Shown: one piece after another, positions 1 through 9,170 of the stretch | Layout of the letters: every line of letters starts with the position of its first letter | Numbering within the stretch: position 1 is the first letter of the stretch | Assembly (NCBI GenBank): GCA_029252725.1 | Contig: JAQXAV010000118.1 | Span: 22,064 to 86,063 of the forward strand | Reading direction: 5' to 3' | DNA from: Amylibacter sp003447515 | Lineage (GTDB): Bacteria; Pseudomonadota; Alphaproteobacteria; Rhodobacterales; Rhodobacteraceae | DNA: 64,000 bases | Notes under the pieces: model-generated | Database searches by the model: none | Told to the model about the DNA's origin: nothing | Seen by the model: the letters and a program-made list of their open reading frames with translations, nothing else | Program-made: the position numbers and the translations under genes

Positions 1-1
1 T

Positions 2-76
2 ACGGTAGTTTGCATGAATATAGACGGTCGTGTTATCCGCTTACCGAAAGAAATTTGCGCACGACTAACTTTTTAA
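2..76 (+). CDS. ybgC: YbgC-type acyl-CoA thioesterase, C-terminal end only (partial)
   Basis: The first 24 codons of the window form an open frame that enters from outside and stops at TAA 74-76. The residues include VVCMN, DGRVIRLPKEI and a final LTF, which resemble the usual end of the Tol-Pal-associated thioesterase YbgC. That gene sits directly before tolQ in most proteobacteria, and tolQ starts 130 bases downstream here. The assignment rests on this short tail and its position. The catalytic 4HBT fold lies outside the window, so the identity is likely but not proven. Confidence 0.55.
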   Translation, partial: TVVCMNIDGRVIRLPKEICARLTF

Positions 77-205
77 TTCACCTTTGAGCAATTAACTATC
101 AAAGAAATGGTGTTTTTTTTGCGTCCATTGACTATGATGAAGCAGTAATAAAAACGCCACTGGCAAACAGTGGTATTAGGCAGCATAAAAAAGTCGGGCA
201 GACAC

Positions 206-901
206 ATGGAAACTGAAACACTCGCCGCAGTGCAGGAGGTCGATTTTTCGATGCTTGCGCTATTCCTTCGTGCTACGATCACCGTAAAGATCGTGATGCT
301 AATTTTGATCTTTGCTTCCATTTGGAGCTGGGGGATAATTATCCAGAAATTTATCAACTATCGGATTGCCAAAAAAGATAGTGATCTGTTTGATCGTGCT
401 TTTTGGTCTGGAGATCCGCTAGACGAGCTGTTCGATCGTTTAGGCCCTAAACCTCAAGGAGGTGCAGAACGAATTTTTGTGGCTGGTATGGTTGAATGGC
501 GGCGCTCGCACCGCAGCGATGGTAATCTTATTGCTGGTGCACAGGCGCGTATTGATAGGTCCATGGATGTGGCTATTAATCGCGAGAGTGAGAAGTTAAA
601 CAATGGTTTAATATTCCTCGCCACAGTGGGTGCAATTGCACCGTTTGTGGGCTTGTTCGGCACAGTCTGGGGTATAAAAAACTCGTTTCAGGAAATTGCC
701 ATTCAGCAGAACACGGATTTGGCTGTTGTAGCACCCGGTATTGCTGAGGCTTTGGTTGCAACGGCGTTGGGCCTGCTTGCGGCGATCCCCGCAGTTATAT
801 TTTATAACAAGCTGAGTGGTGATGCGGATCGGCTGATTGGTGGCTATGATAGTTTTGCAGATGAATTTGCGACGATCCTGTCACGTCAATTGGACAGCTG
901 A
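206..901 (+). CDS. tolQ: TolQ, proton-channel subunit of the Tol-Pal system
   Basis: Inner-membrane protein that with TolR forms the proton-driven motor energising TolA during outer-membrane constriction at division. The 231-residue product has an N-terminal membrane segment near residues 20-45 and two more near 130-160 and 180-200, the usual ExbB/TolQ layout. The long cytoplasmic loop lies between the first two. The conserved block FVGLFGTVWGI is in the second segment. An in-frame ATG at 170 would add 12 residues, but the start at 206 (METETLAAVQEVDFSM) fits the family N-terminus. The TGA stop is one base before tolR, and the operon continues through cpoB. Confidence 0.95.
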   Translation: METETLAAVQEVDFSMLALFLRATITVKIVMLILIFASIWSWGIIIQKFINYRIAKKDSDLFDRAFWSGDPLDELFDRLGPKPQGGAERIFVAGMVEWRRSHRSDGNLIAGAQARIDRSMDVAINRESEKLNNGLIFLATVGAIAPFVGLFGTVWGIKNSFQEIAIQQNTDLAVVAPGIAEALVATALGLLAAIPAVIFYNKLSGDADRLIGGYDSFADEFATILSRQLDS

Positions 902-902
902 C

Positions 903-1394
903 ATGGGACCAACGGTGTCAAGAGGTAGTGATGGAGGCGGTGGTCGTAAGGGGCGCCGTAGCTCTGCGAAACGTAAACCAATGGCTGAGATTAATGTCAC
1001 TCCATTTGTCGATGTTATGTTGGTGCTGCTGATCATTTTTATGGTGGCTGCACCGCTGTTAACTGTGGGTGTGCCAATCGAGCTGCCTAAAACTGCAGCG
1101 ACGTCACTGCCACAGGAAAAAGAGGAACCTTTAGCGTTAGCCATTGCTGCGGATGGAAGGTTGGTTTTGCAAACTGTTGAGATTGAACGCGATACGCTGA
1201 TCCAAAAGCTGCGGGCGATCTCGGCAGAGCGAGAGGATGATAAAGTCTTTCTGCGGGCGGATGGCGTGGTTCCGTATTCGATTGTGATGGAAGTCATGGG
1301 TGCGCTGAATGCAGGTGGATTCCGGAACATTGGCTTAGTTACCGATGGAGGGGGCCCACGTATGGATGGAACCAAAGCGAGTGTGGCTGAGTAG
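903..1394 (+). CDS. tolR: TolR, Tol-Pal motor subunit
   Basis: Single-pass ExbD/TolR-family protein of 163 residues. A basic, glycine-rich cytoplasmic tail is followed by NVTPFVDVMLVLLIIFM at about 31-47. Asp37 in that segment corresponds to the proton-carrying aspartate of the family. The rest is periplasmic and should bind peptidoglycan and TolA/TolQ. The frame is open further upstream to 837 inside tolQ, but ATG 903, one base after the tolQ stop, gives the normal length. Translation is probably coupled to tolQ. Confidence 0.95.
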   Translation: MGPTVSRGSDGGGGRKGRRSSAKRKPMAEINVTPFVDVMLVLLIIFMVAAPLLTVGVPIELPKTAATSLPQEKEEPLALAIAADGRLVLQTVEIERDTLIQKLRAISAEREDDKVFLRADGVVPYSIVMEVMGALNAGGFRNIGLVTDGGGPRMDGTKASVAE

Positions 1395-1403
1395 GGAAGG
1401 ATC

Positions 1404-2618
1404 TTGGAAACAGGTACTAGAATATCATTGGGGGCTCACGGTGCATTGATCGCGCTTGCTGTGTTTGGCGGGCCTTTGTTTGATGCGGATGCAAGACAAG
1501 AGATTCACATATCTGAGGTGTCAATAATTTCCACTGAGGCATTTAATGGACTGATGTCCTCTGCTCCCAACCGGAATATTGACGAACCGCAGCAAGTCAA
1601 ACCAACGCAACCTTTTTCTGTCATGGATGCACCTGCAGCGATTGAATCTTCAAAGCAATCCATTGAAGCTCTCTTAGAGCCAGAGGTGTTAGAGGTAGTT
1701 GAGCCTGAACCTGCGCCTCAAGTAAAAACGGAACCGGCTGAGCCCGTGGAAGCCGATACGCAGGAAGCGCTTGTAGAGCGGGAAGTGACTGGAAATGAAG
1801 TTGTGACTTCTGATGAACTGTCATCTGATCAAGACCAAAGTGGGCAGATGGACGCAGAGCGCTTAGAGGTTTTGCGTCCAAAACCACGGCCTGCACCACG
1901 TATTTCTGACGAAATTGTGGAGAAACCTGAAACAGATGTTGAGCGATCTGATATGGAGACGCAAACGACAGAGCCTAGCGAAGAGCCTGCGGAGAAAATA
2001 CCTGAGGATACTCGCAATACGGCTAAGGATGAAAGTACAACAGAGATTGTGACAGAAGCGGATGAGGTGGACCCGAATTTAATCGCTCCAATAAAGTCTG
2101 CGCGCCCAAAAAGGCGTCCTGCGAATGTTGTACAAAAGGCATCGGTATTTAAAAAAGCGGCTGAAAAAGCAAAAGCTGATAAGATTGCAGTGGATAATGC
2201 GGCAAAAAAAATTGCAAAAGAAAAAGCGCGTAAAAAAGTTGAAGCTGAAGAGATTAAGAAAGCATTAAATGCTGTGCAAGCAGAGGCTTCTAAGCCGTCA
2301 GGCCCGCCGCTGACTGGACGAGAAAAAGGTACATTAGTTTTGGCTGTGCAGAAATGCTGGAACCCGCCAATTGGTGTGCAGAACGCCCGTGATTTAAAAG
2401 TCACATTGTTGGTTGAGCTCAACGAGCAGGGTAAAATTACGGGTGGCCCAACTTTGGTTAGCCCATCAGGCAGCCTAAAGGGTGTTTTGAAGCAGGCATT
2501 CGAAGCCGGGCGTCGAGCTTTGTTGCGCTGCGGGCCTTATGATTTGCCAAAAGATAAATATGAGCAGTGGAAGGATATTGAAGTGACGTTTAATCCGCAG
2601 AACATGGTGGTGAGATGA
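1404..2618 (+). CDS. tolA: TolA, periplasm-spanning Tol protein
   Basis: A 404-residue protein with the three-part TolA plan. A short hydrophobic anchor lies at about residues 6-26. A long, charged middle region is first rich in Glu, Pro and Val and then in Lys, Ala and Glu (about 245-295, likely helical coiled coil). The compact C-terminal domain from about 300 carries CWNPP and the TonB/TolA-like fold. It transmits force from TolQR to Pal and TolB. The start is a TTG at 1404, preceded by a purine-rich GGAAGGA. The stop overlaps the tolB start (ATGA). The middle region is poorly conserved, so the call depends on the ends and the operon. Confidence 0.92.
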   Translation: METGTRISLGAHGALIALAVFGGPLFDADARQEIHISEVSIISTEAFNGLMSSAPNRNIDEPQQVKPTQPFSVMDAPAAIESSKQSIEALLEPEVLEVVEPEPAPQVKTEPAEPVEADTQEALVEREVTGNEVVTSDELSSDQDQSGQMDAERLEVLRPKPRPAPRISDEIVEKPETDVERSDMETQTTEPSEEPAEKIPEDTRNTAKDESTTEIVTEADEVDPNLIAPIKSARPKRRPANVVQKASVFKKAAEKAKADKIAVDNAAKKIAKEKARKKVEAEEIKKALNAVQAEASKPSGPPLTGREKGTLVLAVQKCWNPPIGVQNARDLKVTLLVELNEQGKITGGPTLVSPSGSLKGVLKQAFEAGRRALLRCGPYDLPKDKYEQWKDIEVTFNPQNMVVR

Positions 2619-3937
2619 TTATAAATATTTTGCATCTTCTAATTTTGGCTGTGCTGTTTGGTTTTCCCGCGCAGTCGCAGGAAAACTCGGGTCCTTTGCG
2701 GATTGAGATTACTGAGGGCATTATTGAACCGATGCCGATTGCCGTGACGCAGTTTCTTGCGGAAAACGCCGGGGCAGAGGCATTTGCATCCCAACTTACG
2801 GATGTCATTATTAGAGATTTGGCCGGCTCTGGTCTATTTCGGAATATCGACCCCTCTGCTTATATTGGTAGTATCTCAAATTTTAATGCGCCTGTGTCAT
2901 TTCCTGATTGGAAAGCGATTAATGCGCAGGCATTAATTACGGGCGCGGTGAACCTGACGTCTGACAATCAAATGGTCGTAAAGTTTAGGCTTTTTGATGT
3001 GTTTGGCCAAGAAAATCTGATTGGATTACAGTTTGCGGCTAGTTCGCAAAGCTGGCGTCGGATGAGCCATAAGGTGGCAGATCAGGTTTATGCGCGTTTA
3101 ACTGGGGAAGATCCATACTTTGACAGCCGCGTGGCCTACATCGCCGAGGAAGGGCCCAAGAACAATCGTAAAAAACGGCTCGCTGTGATGGATTACGACG
3201 GGGCAAACCCGCGCTATTTGACAGGTTCAGAGGATATCGTTCTAGCCCCAAGGTTTTCCCCTAATGCGCGTGAAATTATTTACACTAGTTATGAAACGGG
3301 CGTGCCCCAAGTTTTTCTGATGAACGTCGATACTTTGTCGCGGCGGGTCCTCGATAGTGAGCGCAATATGACATTTGCTCCAAGGTTTAGTCCAGATGGG
3401 CGCAACGTAGTAATGTCGCTTTCTAATGGTGCAAAGTCCGACATTTATTCCTTTGACATTGCGACTGGACAAAAGTTGCAACTCACAGATACCGCTGCAA
3501 TTGATACTGCGCCGAGTTATGCCCCTGATGGAAGCCAGATCGTGTTTGAAAGTGATCGCGGCGGCGGTCAGCAAATCTACGTGATGTCGGCAAACGGAGG
3601 CTCTGCTCAGCGGATAAGTTTTGGGAAAGGCCGTTATGGCACGCCTGTTTGGTCGCCGCGTGGTGACATGATTGCTTTCACGAATATCAATAATGGACGA
3701 TTCCATATCGGTGTGATGCGGACGGATGGCAGTGACGAAAAGCTTCTCACAGGTTCGTTTTTGGATGAAGGGCCAACTTGGTCGCCTAATGGTCGCGTAA
3801 TTATGTTTTTCCGTGAAACGCAGGGATCTGTGGGCGCACCAAGCCTATTTTCAGTGGATATTACCGGTCAGTTTCTGAAGATGGTTCCTACCCTTACGTT
3901 TGGGTCTGATCCTGCTTGGTCTGGTTTGTTGGAGTAA
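2615..3937 (+). CDS. tolB: TolB, periplasmic beta-propeller of the Tol-Pal system
   Basis: A 440-residue secreted protein. A signal peptide of about 22 residues ends near PAQSQ. An N-terminal alpha/beta domain follows to about 170, then a six-bladed propeller. At least five propeller repeats are visible through their FSPDG-like cores: RFSPNAREI, RFSPDGRNV, YAPDGSQI, WSPRGDMI and WSPNGRVI. TolB cycles between Pal and TolA. The ATG overlaps the tolA stop, so the two are translationally coupled. The 84 bases before pal hold an inverted repeat, listed separately. Confidence 0.96.
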   Translation: MIINILHLLILAVLFGFPAQSQENSGPLRIEITEGIIEPMPIAVTQFLAENAGAEAFASQLTDVIIRDLAGSGLFRNIDPSAYIGSISNFNAPVSFPDWKAINAQALITGAVNLTSDNQMVVKFRLFDVFGQENLIGLQFAASSQSWRRMSHKVADQVYARLTGEDPYFDSRVAYIAEEGPKNNRKKRLAVMDYDGANPRYLTGSEDIVLAPRFSPNAREIIYTSYETGVPQVFLMNVDTLSRRVLDSERNMTFAPRFSPDGRNVVMSLSNGAKSDIYSFDIATGQKLQLTDTAAIDTAPSYAPDGSQIVFESDRGGGQQIYVMSANGGSAQRISFGKGRYGTPVWSPRGDMIAFTNINNGRFHIGVMRTDGSDEKLLTGSFLDEGPTWSPNGRVIMFFRETQGSVGAPSLFSVDITGQFLKMVPTLTFGSDPAWSGLLE

Positions 3938-3941
3938 GGTT

Positions 3942-3960
3942 AATTTCCAATGTGGAAATT
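3942..3960 (+). repeat. Inverted repeat (RNA hairpin) between tolB and pal
   Basis: A perfect 8-bp inverted repeat AATTTCCA / TGGAAATT with a 3-base loop lies 5 bases after the tolB stop. No T-run follows it, so it is not a standard terminator. It may protect the 3' end of the tolB message or mark a processing point, letting pal be made in larger amounts than the upstream genes. The role is inferred; the repeat is seen directly. Confidence 0.5.
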
Positions 3961-4021
3961 TCCTGTTAAGGATTAAGGAAAGAGTGCCGATATGGGTTTC
4001 ACACGAAAGGATTAGTAGAAG

Positions 4022-4528
4022 ATGACATGTATAAAGATCGGTATGACACTGGCTTGCGTTTTGGCATTGACCGCGTGCGAAGATTTCCGTGGGAACAATA
4101 GCGGTTTGAATGGGAACGGTTCGGGCGTTGATCCGAGTCTAACCGATGTAAACAATCCGACGTCCGTGGGATATTTCAATCAAACGATTGGTGATCGCGT
4201 TTTGTTCCAAGTGGATCAAAGCATACTTACACCGACCGCGATTTCCACACTCGATGGTCAGGTAAGCTGGTTGTTGGAAAACACCAATTTTACAACCACG
4301 ATTGAAGGTCATGCGGATGAGCAGGGTACACGGGAATACAACCTAGCACTGGGAGCGCGTCGCGCCAACGTAGTGCGCGATTATCTGGTTTCCAAAGGCG
4401 TTGCGGCTAACCGTATTGATATTGTGACTTACGGTAAAGAACGTCCCCTAGCCGTGTGCTCAATAGAAGAATGTTGGTCTAAAAATCGTCGTGCGGTAAC
4501 TTTGGTCGCAACAGGACTTTTAGACTAA
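4022..4528 (+). CDS. pal: Pal, peptidoglycan-associated outer-membrane lipoprotein
   Basis: A 168-residue lipoprotein. The N-terminal signal ends in the lipobox LTAC, with Cys19 as the lipidated residue. A low-complexity Asn/Gly/Ser linker leads into an OmpA-C-like domain from about residue 60. The peptidoglycan-binding block EGHADEQGTREYNLALG and the R-A-V-x-D-Y-L helix are intact. Pal ties the outer membrane to the cell wall and is the end point of the Tol machine. It has its own leader region after the tolB-pal hairpin. Confidence 0.96.
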   Translation: MTCIKIGMTLACVLALTACEDFRGNNSGLNGNGSGVDPSLTDVNNPTSVGYFNQTIGDRVLFQVDQSILTPTAISTLDGQVSWLLENTNFTTTIEGHADEQGTREYNLALGARRANVVRDYLVSKGVAANRIDIVTYGKERPLAVCSIEECWSKNRRAVTLVATGLLD

Positions 4529-4592
4529 GAAATTTTGACCCCCGTTTTTTTAAGGTAGGCGGCTGATTAAAGGTATTTGGGAAATATTGAAA

Positions 4593-5435
4593 ATGCGATT
4601 TTTTGGAGTGATATTTGTTGCTGCATTCCTCTTGCCGTGGGCCGTGCAGGCGCAAGATGAACAGACGTTAATGGACATTCGCCAAGAGTTAGAATTTGTT
4701 TATGCCGAGATAGTGAGCCTGAAACGTGATTTGTCCACAACGGGCAATGCCTTGCAGACAGTAAACAATGGTCCTGCTTTGCAGCGGATTGATATGCTGG
4801 AAGCTGAAGTGCGTCGCATAACGGGGCAGATTGAGGCGAAGCAAAACTGGATTAAACGGATTGTCACGGAGGGGACGAAGCGTGTGGGTGATCTGGAATT
4901 TCGGTTGTGTGAGCTAGAAGTGGGTTGTGATATTGGTTCGCTTGATCGCATTGCCCCGTTGGGTGGGCAAGTTTCGGATCTGCAAGCGACTTCAACAGGT
5001 AGGCAATCCACATCGCCGTTAGCTGATGCTTCAGAGAATGCAAGTAGTGCGACAAACAGTGAGCGAGCCACATTTCAACGAGCTATGGCCGCTTTTGAAG
5101 CGCAAGAATTTGCATCCGCAGCTAGCCAGTTTGCGACTTTAACGTCCAATTTTCCGGGTGGCCCTTTGACGGGGGAAGCACATTATTGGAGGGGTGCTGC
5201 GTTGGCGGGGCAAGGTGACTGGGCTGCCGCGGCAAGCAGTTTTCTTGAGAGCTTCAGTGGATCACCTCAAGGGACAAAGGCACCAGAGGCACTCTACCAT
5301 TTGGGTATTTCGTTGCGAGAATTGGGACAAACCGAAGAAGCGTGTTTAATGTTCTCTGAAGTTCCAATTCGTTATCCTGTATCATTGATTCTTGAAGAGG
5401 CTGCAGCAGAGCGTTCAGCGCTCGGCTGTTTGTAA
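4593..5435 (+). CDS. cpoB: CpoB/YbgF, Tol-associated coiled-coil and TPR periplasmic protein
   Basis: A 280-residue secreted protein. The signal peptide MRFFGVIFVAAFLLPWAVQA is followed by a coiled-coil segment (about 25-110) and a linker rich in Ser and Thr. Tetratricopeptide repeats occupy about 150-280 (FQRAMAAFEAQEFASAASQF and following units). In E. coli CpoB coordinates PBP1B with Tol during septation. ATG 4593 is chosen over a TTG two codons earlier because it opens directly into the signal peptide. It is the last tol gene. tilS begins 22 bases later, so the two are probably cotranscribed. Confidence 0.9.
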   Translation: MRFFGVIFVAAFLLPWAVQAQDEQTLMDIRQELEFVYAEIVSLKRDLSTTGNALQTVNNGPALQRIDMLEAEVRRITGQIEAKQNWIKRIVTEGTKRVGDLEFRLCELEVGCDIGSLDRIAPLGGQVSDLQATSTGRQSTSPLADASENASSATNSERATFQRAMAAFEAQEFASAASQFATLTSNFPGGPLTGEAHYWRGAALAGQGDWAAAASSFLESFSGSPQGTKAPEALYHLGISLRELGQTEEACLMFSEVPIRYPVSLILEEAAAERSALGCL

Positions 5436-5457
5436 AAAAACTAGGTTTACGGCGGTG

Positions 5458-6678
5458 ATGTCCGTGTTTTCAGATTTTATGGACGGTTTACCTGATGGGC
5501 CAATTGGGCTGGCAGTGTCGGGTGGAAGTGATTCGTTGGCATTGCTTGTGCTTACTGTCGATTGGGCAAAAAAATGTGGACGATCGGTTTTTGTTGTGAC
5601 CTTGGATCATGGCTTACGGGAAGAGGCAGCGAATGAAGCTGAGGGTGTTGCAAAAATCTGTGCTGGCCTTGGAGTTTCTCATGACACTTTGCGCTGGGAC
5701 GGTCATCACAAGGGCAACACACAAGACGCGGCGCGGCGGGTGCGACAGCGTTTGATTGGTGACTGGGCAAAGACGCATGATTTAGTGGCCGTGGCGACTG
5801 GACACACGCGCGATGACCAGGCTGAAACATTCTTGTTGCGCCTGAAACGAGGCAGTGGAGTTGATGGCTTGTCTGGGATGGCTCGCTGCATTGAAAAAGA
5901 TGGTGTTCTTTGGGTTCGACCTTTGTTGCACAAGCGACGCGATGCATTGCGTGCAACGTTGAAAGACCGTGGTGTTGCTTGGTTTGATGACCCTAGCAAT
6001 GGGGATAATCGATATGATCGCGTTAAAGTACGTAAGGCACTAAAAATTATCCAAGAAGTTGGAATTTCCATTGATCTTTTGGCAAATACGGCAGAGAGAC
6101 TGCAGACAACCAGAGCGGCGTTGGAACAGTTAACTTTGGATGTGGCTCATGTAGTGGCAGAGCCCCGTGAAATTGGATCAGTTCGAGTGAATGTGCCTGC
6201 GCTAGATCTGCAATCAAAAGAGGTGCAGCTGCGTTTGTTGGCCCATGCTTTACGTTGGGTTTCGGGGGCAGAATATCGTCCGCGTCTCAACGCCCTGAAA
6301 CGTGTATTGGCTGCGATTTTTGATGGTCAGGGCTGCACACTTTCAGGCTGTTTAATTAGTACGGCGAAGGCCGGTGTTATAGAGGTGAGCCGCGAAATTG
6401 CAGCTGTGGAGGTGACAGATGGGCGTAGTGGTTCGTTCGATACGCGATGGATATGTGACATTGCGGAGGGGGAGTGGCGGACACTTGGGGTTGAGGGCTT
6501 AGCGCGCTTTCCAAACTGGCGCGATACTACCGAGCATCGAAATTCTCTGCTTGCTTCGCCTTCTTTGTGGAACAATAACGAATTGAAGTCGGCTCCATTC
6601 TTGGTTAAAAACCAAATTCGCAAGTGCAGACTCCGTGATGGACCCAAAAGTTTCTTTGACTCAATTTTGACGCATTGA
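5458..6678 (+). CDS. tilS: tRNA(Ile)-lysidine synthetase
   Basis: Cytosolic ATP-dependent enzyme that attaches lysine to C34 of the CAU tRNA-Ile, so that it reads AUA. The 406-residue product has the PP-loop SGGSDS at residues 21-26 and the downstream GHTRDDQAETFLLRL block, both diagnostic. The C-terminal third is divergent, as usual in alphaproteobacteria. The frame extends upstream into cpoB, but ATG 5458 gives the family N-terminus just before the PP-loop. It lies between cpoB and ftsH, a common arrangement in proteobacteria. Confidence 0.93.
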   Translation: MSVFSDFMDGLPDGPIGLAVSGGSDSLALLVLTVDWAKKCGRSVFVVTLDHGLREEAANEAEGVAKICAGLGVSHDTLRWDGHHKGNTQDAARRVRQRLIGDWAKTHDLVAVATGHTRDDQAETFLLRLKRGSGVDGLSGMARCIEKDGVLWVRPLLHKRRDALRATLKDRGVAWFDDPSNGDNRYDRVKVRKALKIIQEVGISIDLLANTAERLQTTRAALEQLTLDVAHVVAEPREIGSVRVNVPALDLQSKEVQLRLLAHALRWVSGAEYRPRLNALKRVLAAIFDGQGCTLSGCLISTAKAGVIEVSREIAAVEVTDGRSGSFDTRWICDIAEGEWRTLGVEGLARFPNWRDTTEHRNSLLASPSLWNNNELKSAPFLVKNQIRKCRLRDGPKSFFDSILTH

Positions 6679-6758
6679 AATAGTGTTCTGAACGCCTATC
6701 TAAGGTTGAGCACTTACCAAGATACATTTGCGCGAACCGCGCTGTTAGGAGAATCGCT

Positions 6759-8687
6759 TTGGGAAATACGAGAAATTTGGCTTTTTGGGTCGTTTTATTC
6801 CTGTTGCTTTTTGCGCTGTTTCAGATGTTCAGCGGTGGAACACGCTCTAACAGTGAAGATCAGTTAACTTATTCAGAATTCGTTAAATCTGTTGCTAATG
6901 GCAGTGTTGCAGAGGTTGAAATGGACGGTGAGATAATCACCATTTCCAATAAAGATGGTAACCGTTTTCAGACGGTACAGCCCAGATCAGCAATGGAGAG
7001 TGGGGAGTTGACCAATCAACTGATTGATGCAGGCGTTAATGTGAATGTGAAGGCGCAAGAGCAGTCGGGCTTTTTGTCTGCTATGTCACTTTGGCTACCT
7101 TTCCTTGTTTTGATCGGCGTTTGGATCTTTTTCATGAACCGGATGCAGGGCGGTGGACGTGGTGGCGCTATGGGCTTTGGAAAGTCCAAAGCTAAATTAC
7201 TAAACGAACGTCAAGGCCGCATCACTTTTGACGACGTTGCGGGCATCGACGAGGCGAAAGATGAGTTAGAAGAAATAGTCGAATTTTTGCGCGATCCACA
7301 GAAGTTTAGTCGGCTGGGCGGTAAAATCCCGAAGGGCGCACTCTTAGTTGGTCCACCAGGTACAGGTAAAACTCTTCTCGCGCGCGCTATCGCTGGAGAG
7401 GCGGGAGTTCCTTTTTTTACTATTTCTGGCTCTGATTTCGTCGAAATGTTTGTTGGTGTGGGTGCGTCGAGGGTACGCGATATGTTTAAACAAAAAAAAA
7501 AGAACGCTCCTTGCATCGTGTTTATTGACGAAATTGATGCAGTGGGCCGCCATCGTGGTGCAGGCTATGGCGGTGGCAATGACGAGCGTGAACAGACATT
7601 AAACCAACTTCTTGTTGAAATGGATGGTTTCGAGGCGAACGAAGGGGTAATTCTTCTCGCCGCTACAAACCGTCCAGATGTCTTAGACCCTGCTTTGCTT
7701 CGTCCAGGCCGGTTCGACCGTCAGGTGCAAGTGCCAAACCCAGATATCAACGGTCGTAAGAAAATCCTCGAGGTGCACGCACGAAAGACGCCACTGGGCC
7801 CTGATGTGGATCTGCGGATAATTGCTCGCGGCACACCAGGGTTTTCGGGTGCGGATTTAGCAAACCTTGTGAACGAGTCAGCTTTGATGGCGGCACGTAC
7901 GGGTAAACGTTTCCTGACTATGGAAGACTTCGAAAATGCCAAGGACAAGGTGATGATGGGAGCAGAGCGCCGTTCCATGGTAATGACTGAGGATGAGAAA
8001 AAACTGACTGCTTACCACGAAGCTGGTCACGCGGTTGTAGGGTTAAACGTGCCACAGCATGATCCTATCCACAAAGCTACGATCATTCCACGTGGTCGTG
8101 CGTTGGGCTTGGTTTTGTCCTTGCCCGAGCGAGATCAGCTCTCAGTTACCAAAACAAAATACAAGTCTCAAATTGCAATGGCGATGGGCGGGAAGGTTGC
8201 TGAGGAACTTATCTTTGGCGAAGAAAACGTTACCTCTGGTGCATCTTCAGATATTCAACAAGTAACACGAATAGCGCGTGCGATGGTTACGCAGTTCGGT
8301 ATGTCTGAAAAGCTGGGCAACATTGATTACGCCAACCGTCAGGAAACGCATCTTGGCCCGCAACAAGGAGCTGTTAATGCTGGCCCAGACACACAAGAAA
8401 TTATCGATGCCGAGGTACGCAATTTAGTCGATGAGGGCTATGCACGTGCGAAGCAGATCCTAACTGATCATAGTGATCAATTAGAAAACTTGGCGCAGGG
8501 TCTATTAGAATACGAAACGCTCACAGGAGCGGAAATTACCAAAGTGATCGCTGGTCAAGCTTTAAACCGCGGTTCAGATGATGATGATGCTGATATGGGA
8601 GGTAACGTCCCGAGTGTGGCATCTATCCCAAAGACCAAGAAGTCGAGTACGGTGCCAAAAGGTGATATGGAACCCGATCCCGCTTAA
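6759..8687 (+). CDS. ftsH: FtsH, membrane-bound ATP-dependent zinc protease
   Basis: A 642-residue AAA protease that degrades misassembled membrane proteins and regulators. Two membrane segments (about 7-25 and 107-126) flank a periplasmic domain. Walker A GPPGTGKT is at 198-205, Walker B is VFIDEIDAVG, and the zinc site HEAGH is at 420-424. The SRH region has RPGRFDRQV. The start is a TTG at 6759 behind a clear AGGAG; the first residues MGNTRNLAFWVV match the family. A hairpin terminator follows 28 bases after the stop. Confidence 0.97.
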   Translation: MGNTRNLAFWVVLFLLLFALFQMFSGGTRSNSEDQLTYSEFVKSVANGSVAEVEMDGEIITISNKDGNRFQTVQPRSAMESGELTNQLIDAGVNVNVKAQEQSGFLSAMSLWLPFLVLIGVWIFFMNRMQGGGRGGAMGFGKSKAKLLNERQGRITFDDVAGIDEAKDELEEIVEFLRDPQKFSRLGGKIPKGALLVGPPGTGKTLLARAIAGEAGVPFFTISGSDFVEMFVGVGASRVRDMFKQKKKNAPCIVFIDEIDAVGRHRGAGYGGGNDEREQTLNQLLVEMDGFEANEGVILLAATNRPDVLDPALLRPGRFDRQVQVPNPDINGRKKILEVHARKTPLGPDVDLRIIARGTPGFSGADLANLVNESALMAARTGKRFLTMEDFENAKDKVMMGAERRSMVMTEDEKKLTAYHEAGHAVVGLNVPQHDPIHKATIIPRGRALGLVLSLPERDQLSVTKTKYKSQIAMAMGGKVAEELIFGEENVTSGASSDIQQVTRIARAMVTQFGMSEKLGNIDYANRQETHLGPQQGAVNAGPDTQEIIDAEVRNLVDEGYARAKQILTDHSDQLENLAQGLLEYETLTGAEITKVIAGQALNRGSDDDDADMGGNVPSVASIPKTKKSSTVPKGDMEPDPA

Positions 8688-8715
8688 ACGCGACATAAAA
8701 ATAAGTAAGAATGGG

Positions 8716-8733
8716 GGCCGCTTTTAAGCGGCC
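8716..8733 (+). terminator. Rho-independent-type terminator after ftsH
   Basis: GGCCGCTT and AAGCGGCC form a perfect 8-bp stem with a 2-base apex, followed by TTTGTGTT. The stem is strong and GC-rich at its base. The U-tract is short and interrupted, so termination may be incomplete. Confidence 0.65.
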
Positions 8734-9170
8734 TTTGTGTTACTAGATCTTTGACTGCGGTACCCGGTCATCTTCTTTTTATTTGCTAAACCATAACAGG
8801 ATGACGCCTATCACCAGCATGTAAACGCAAACGACACACTGCTTTTTACGATAAAACCTGTAAATATGACGAGCTGGGACATTACTCTACCGGCTTCCTA
8901 TTTAGGTCAAAAACTGATTGAATAAAAAGATTTTCTGGAGCTGGATCTGAGTGGTGCCCTACATTAGGATTGCGAGAGAATAGGTAATCAGCGCGTGGCT
9001 GAGTTTTCTTAAGTCCTTATATCAATGTAGATTGACCAAAATTCTTTTTTTTATTGAATGATTTTCCAAAGTGACGGCAAACCTATAGGAAATTCAATAA
9101 TCATCAGCTTTATTTTCAATTTTCCCAGTTTACTGTTAACTAAAAGGAACTTTAGTAACGGGATCCATTT
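8734..9170. other. Non-coding stretch between ftsH terminator and the MOSC gene
   Basis: AT-rich sequence with stops in every frame and no gene I can support. A short minus-strand frame ending near 8787 encodes a hydrophobic peptide including MLVIGVILLWFSK. It has no credible start or ribosome site and may be chance or the remains of a small membrane protein. Promoter elements for the MOSC gene are presumably here, but no clear -35/-10 pair stands out. Confidence 0.4.

Noticed and set aside
881..1375. A 164-codon minus-strand frame
   Set aside because: It is antisense to tolR over its full length; it has no ribosome site and a low-complexity Ser-rich product.
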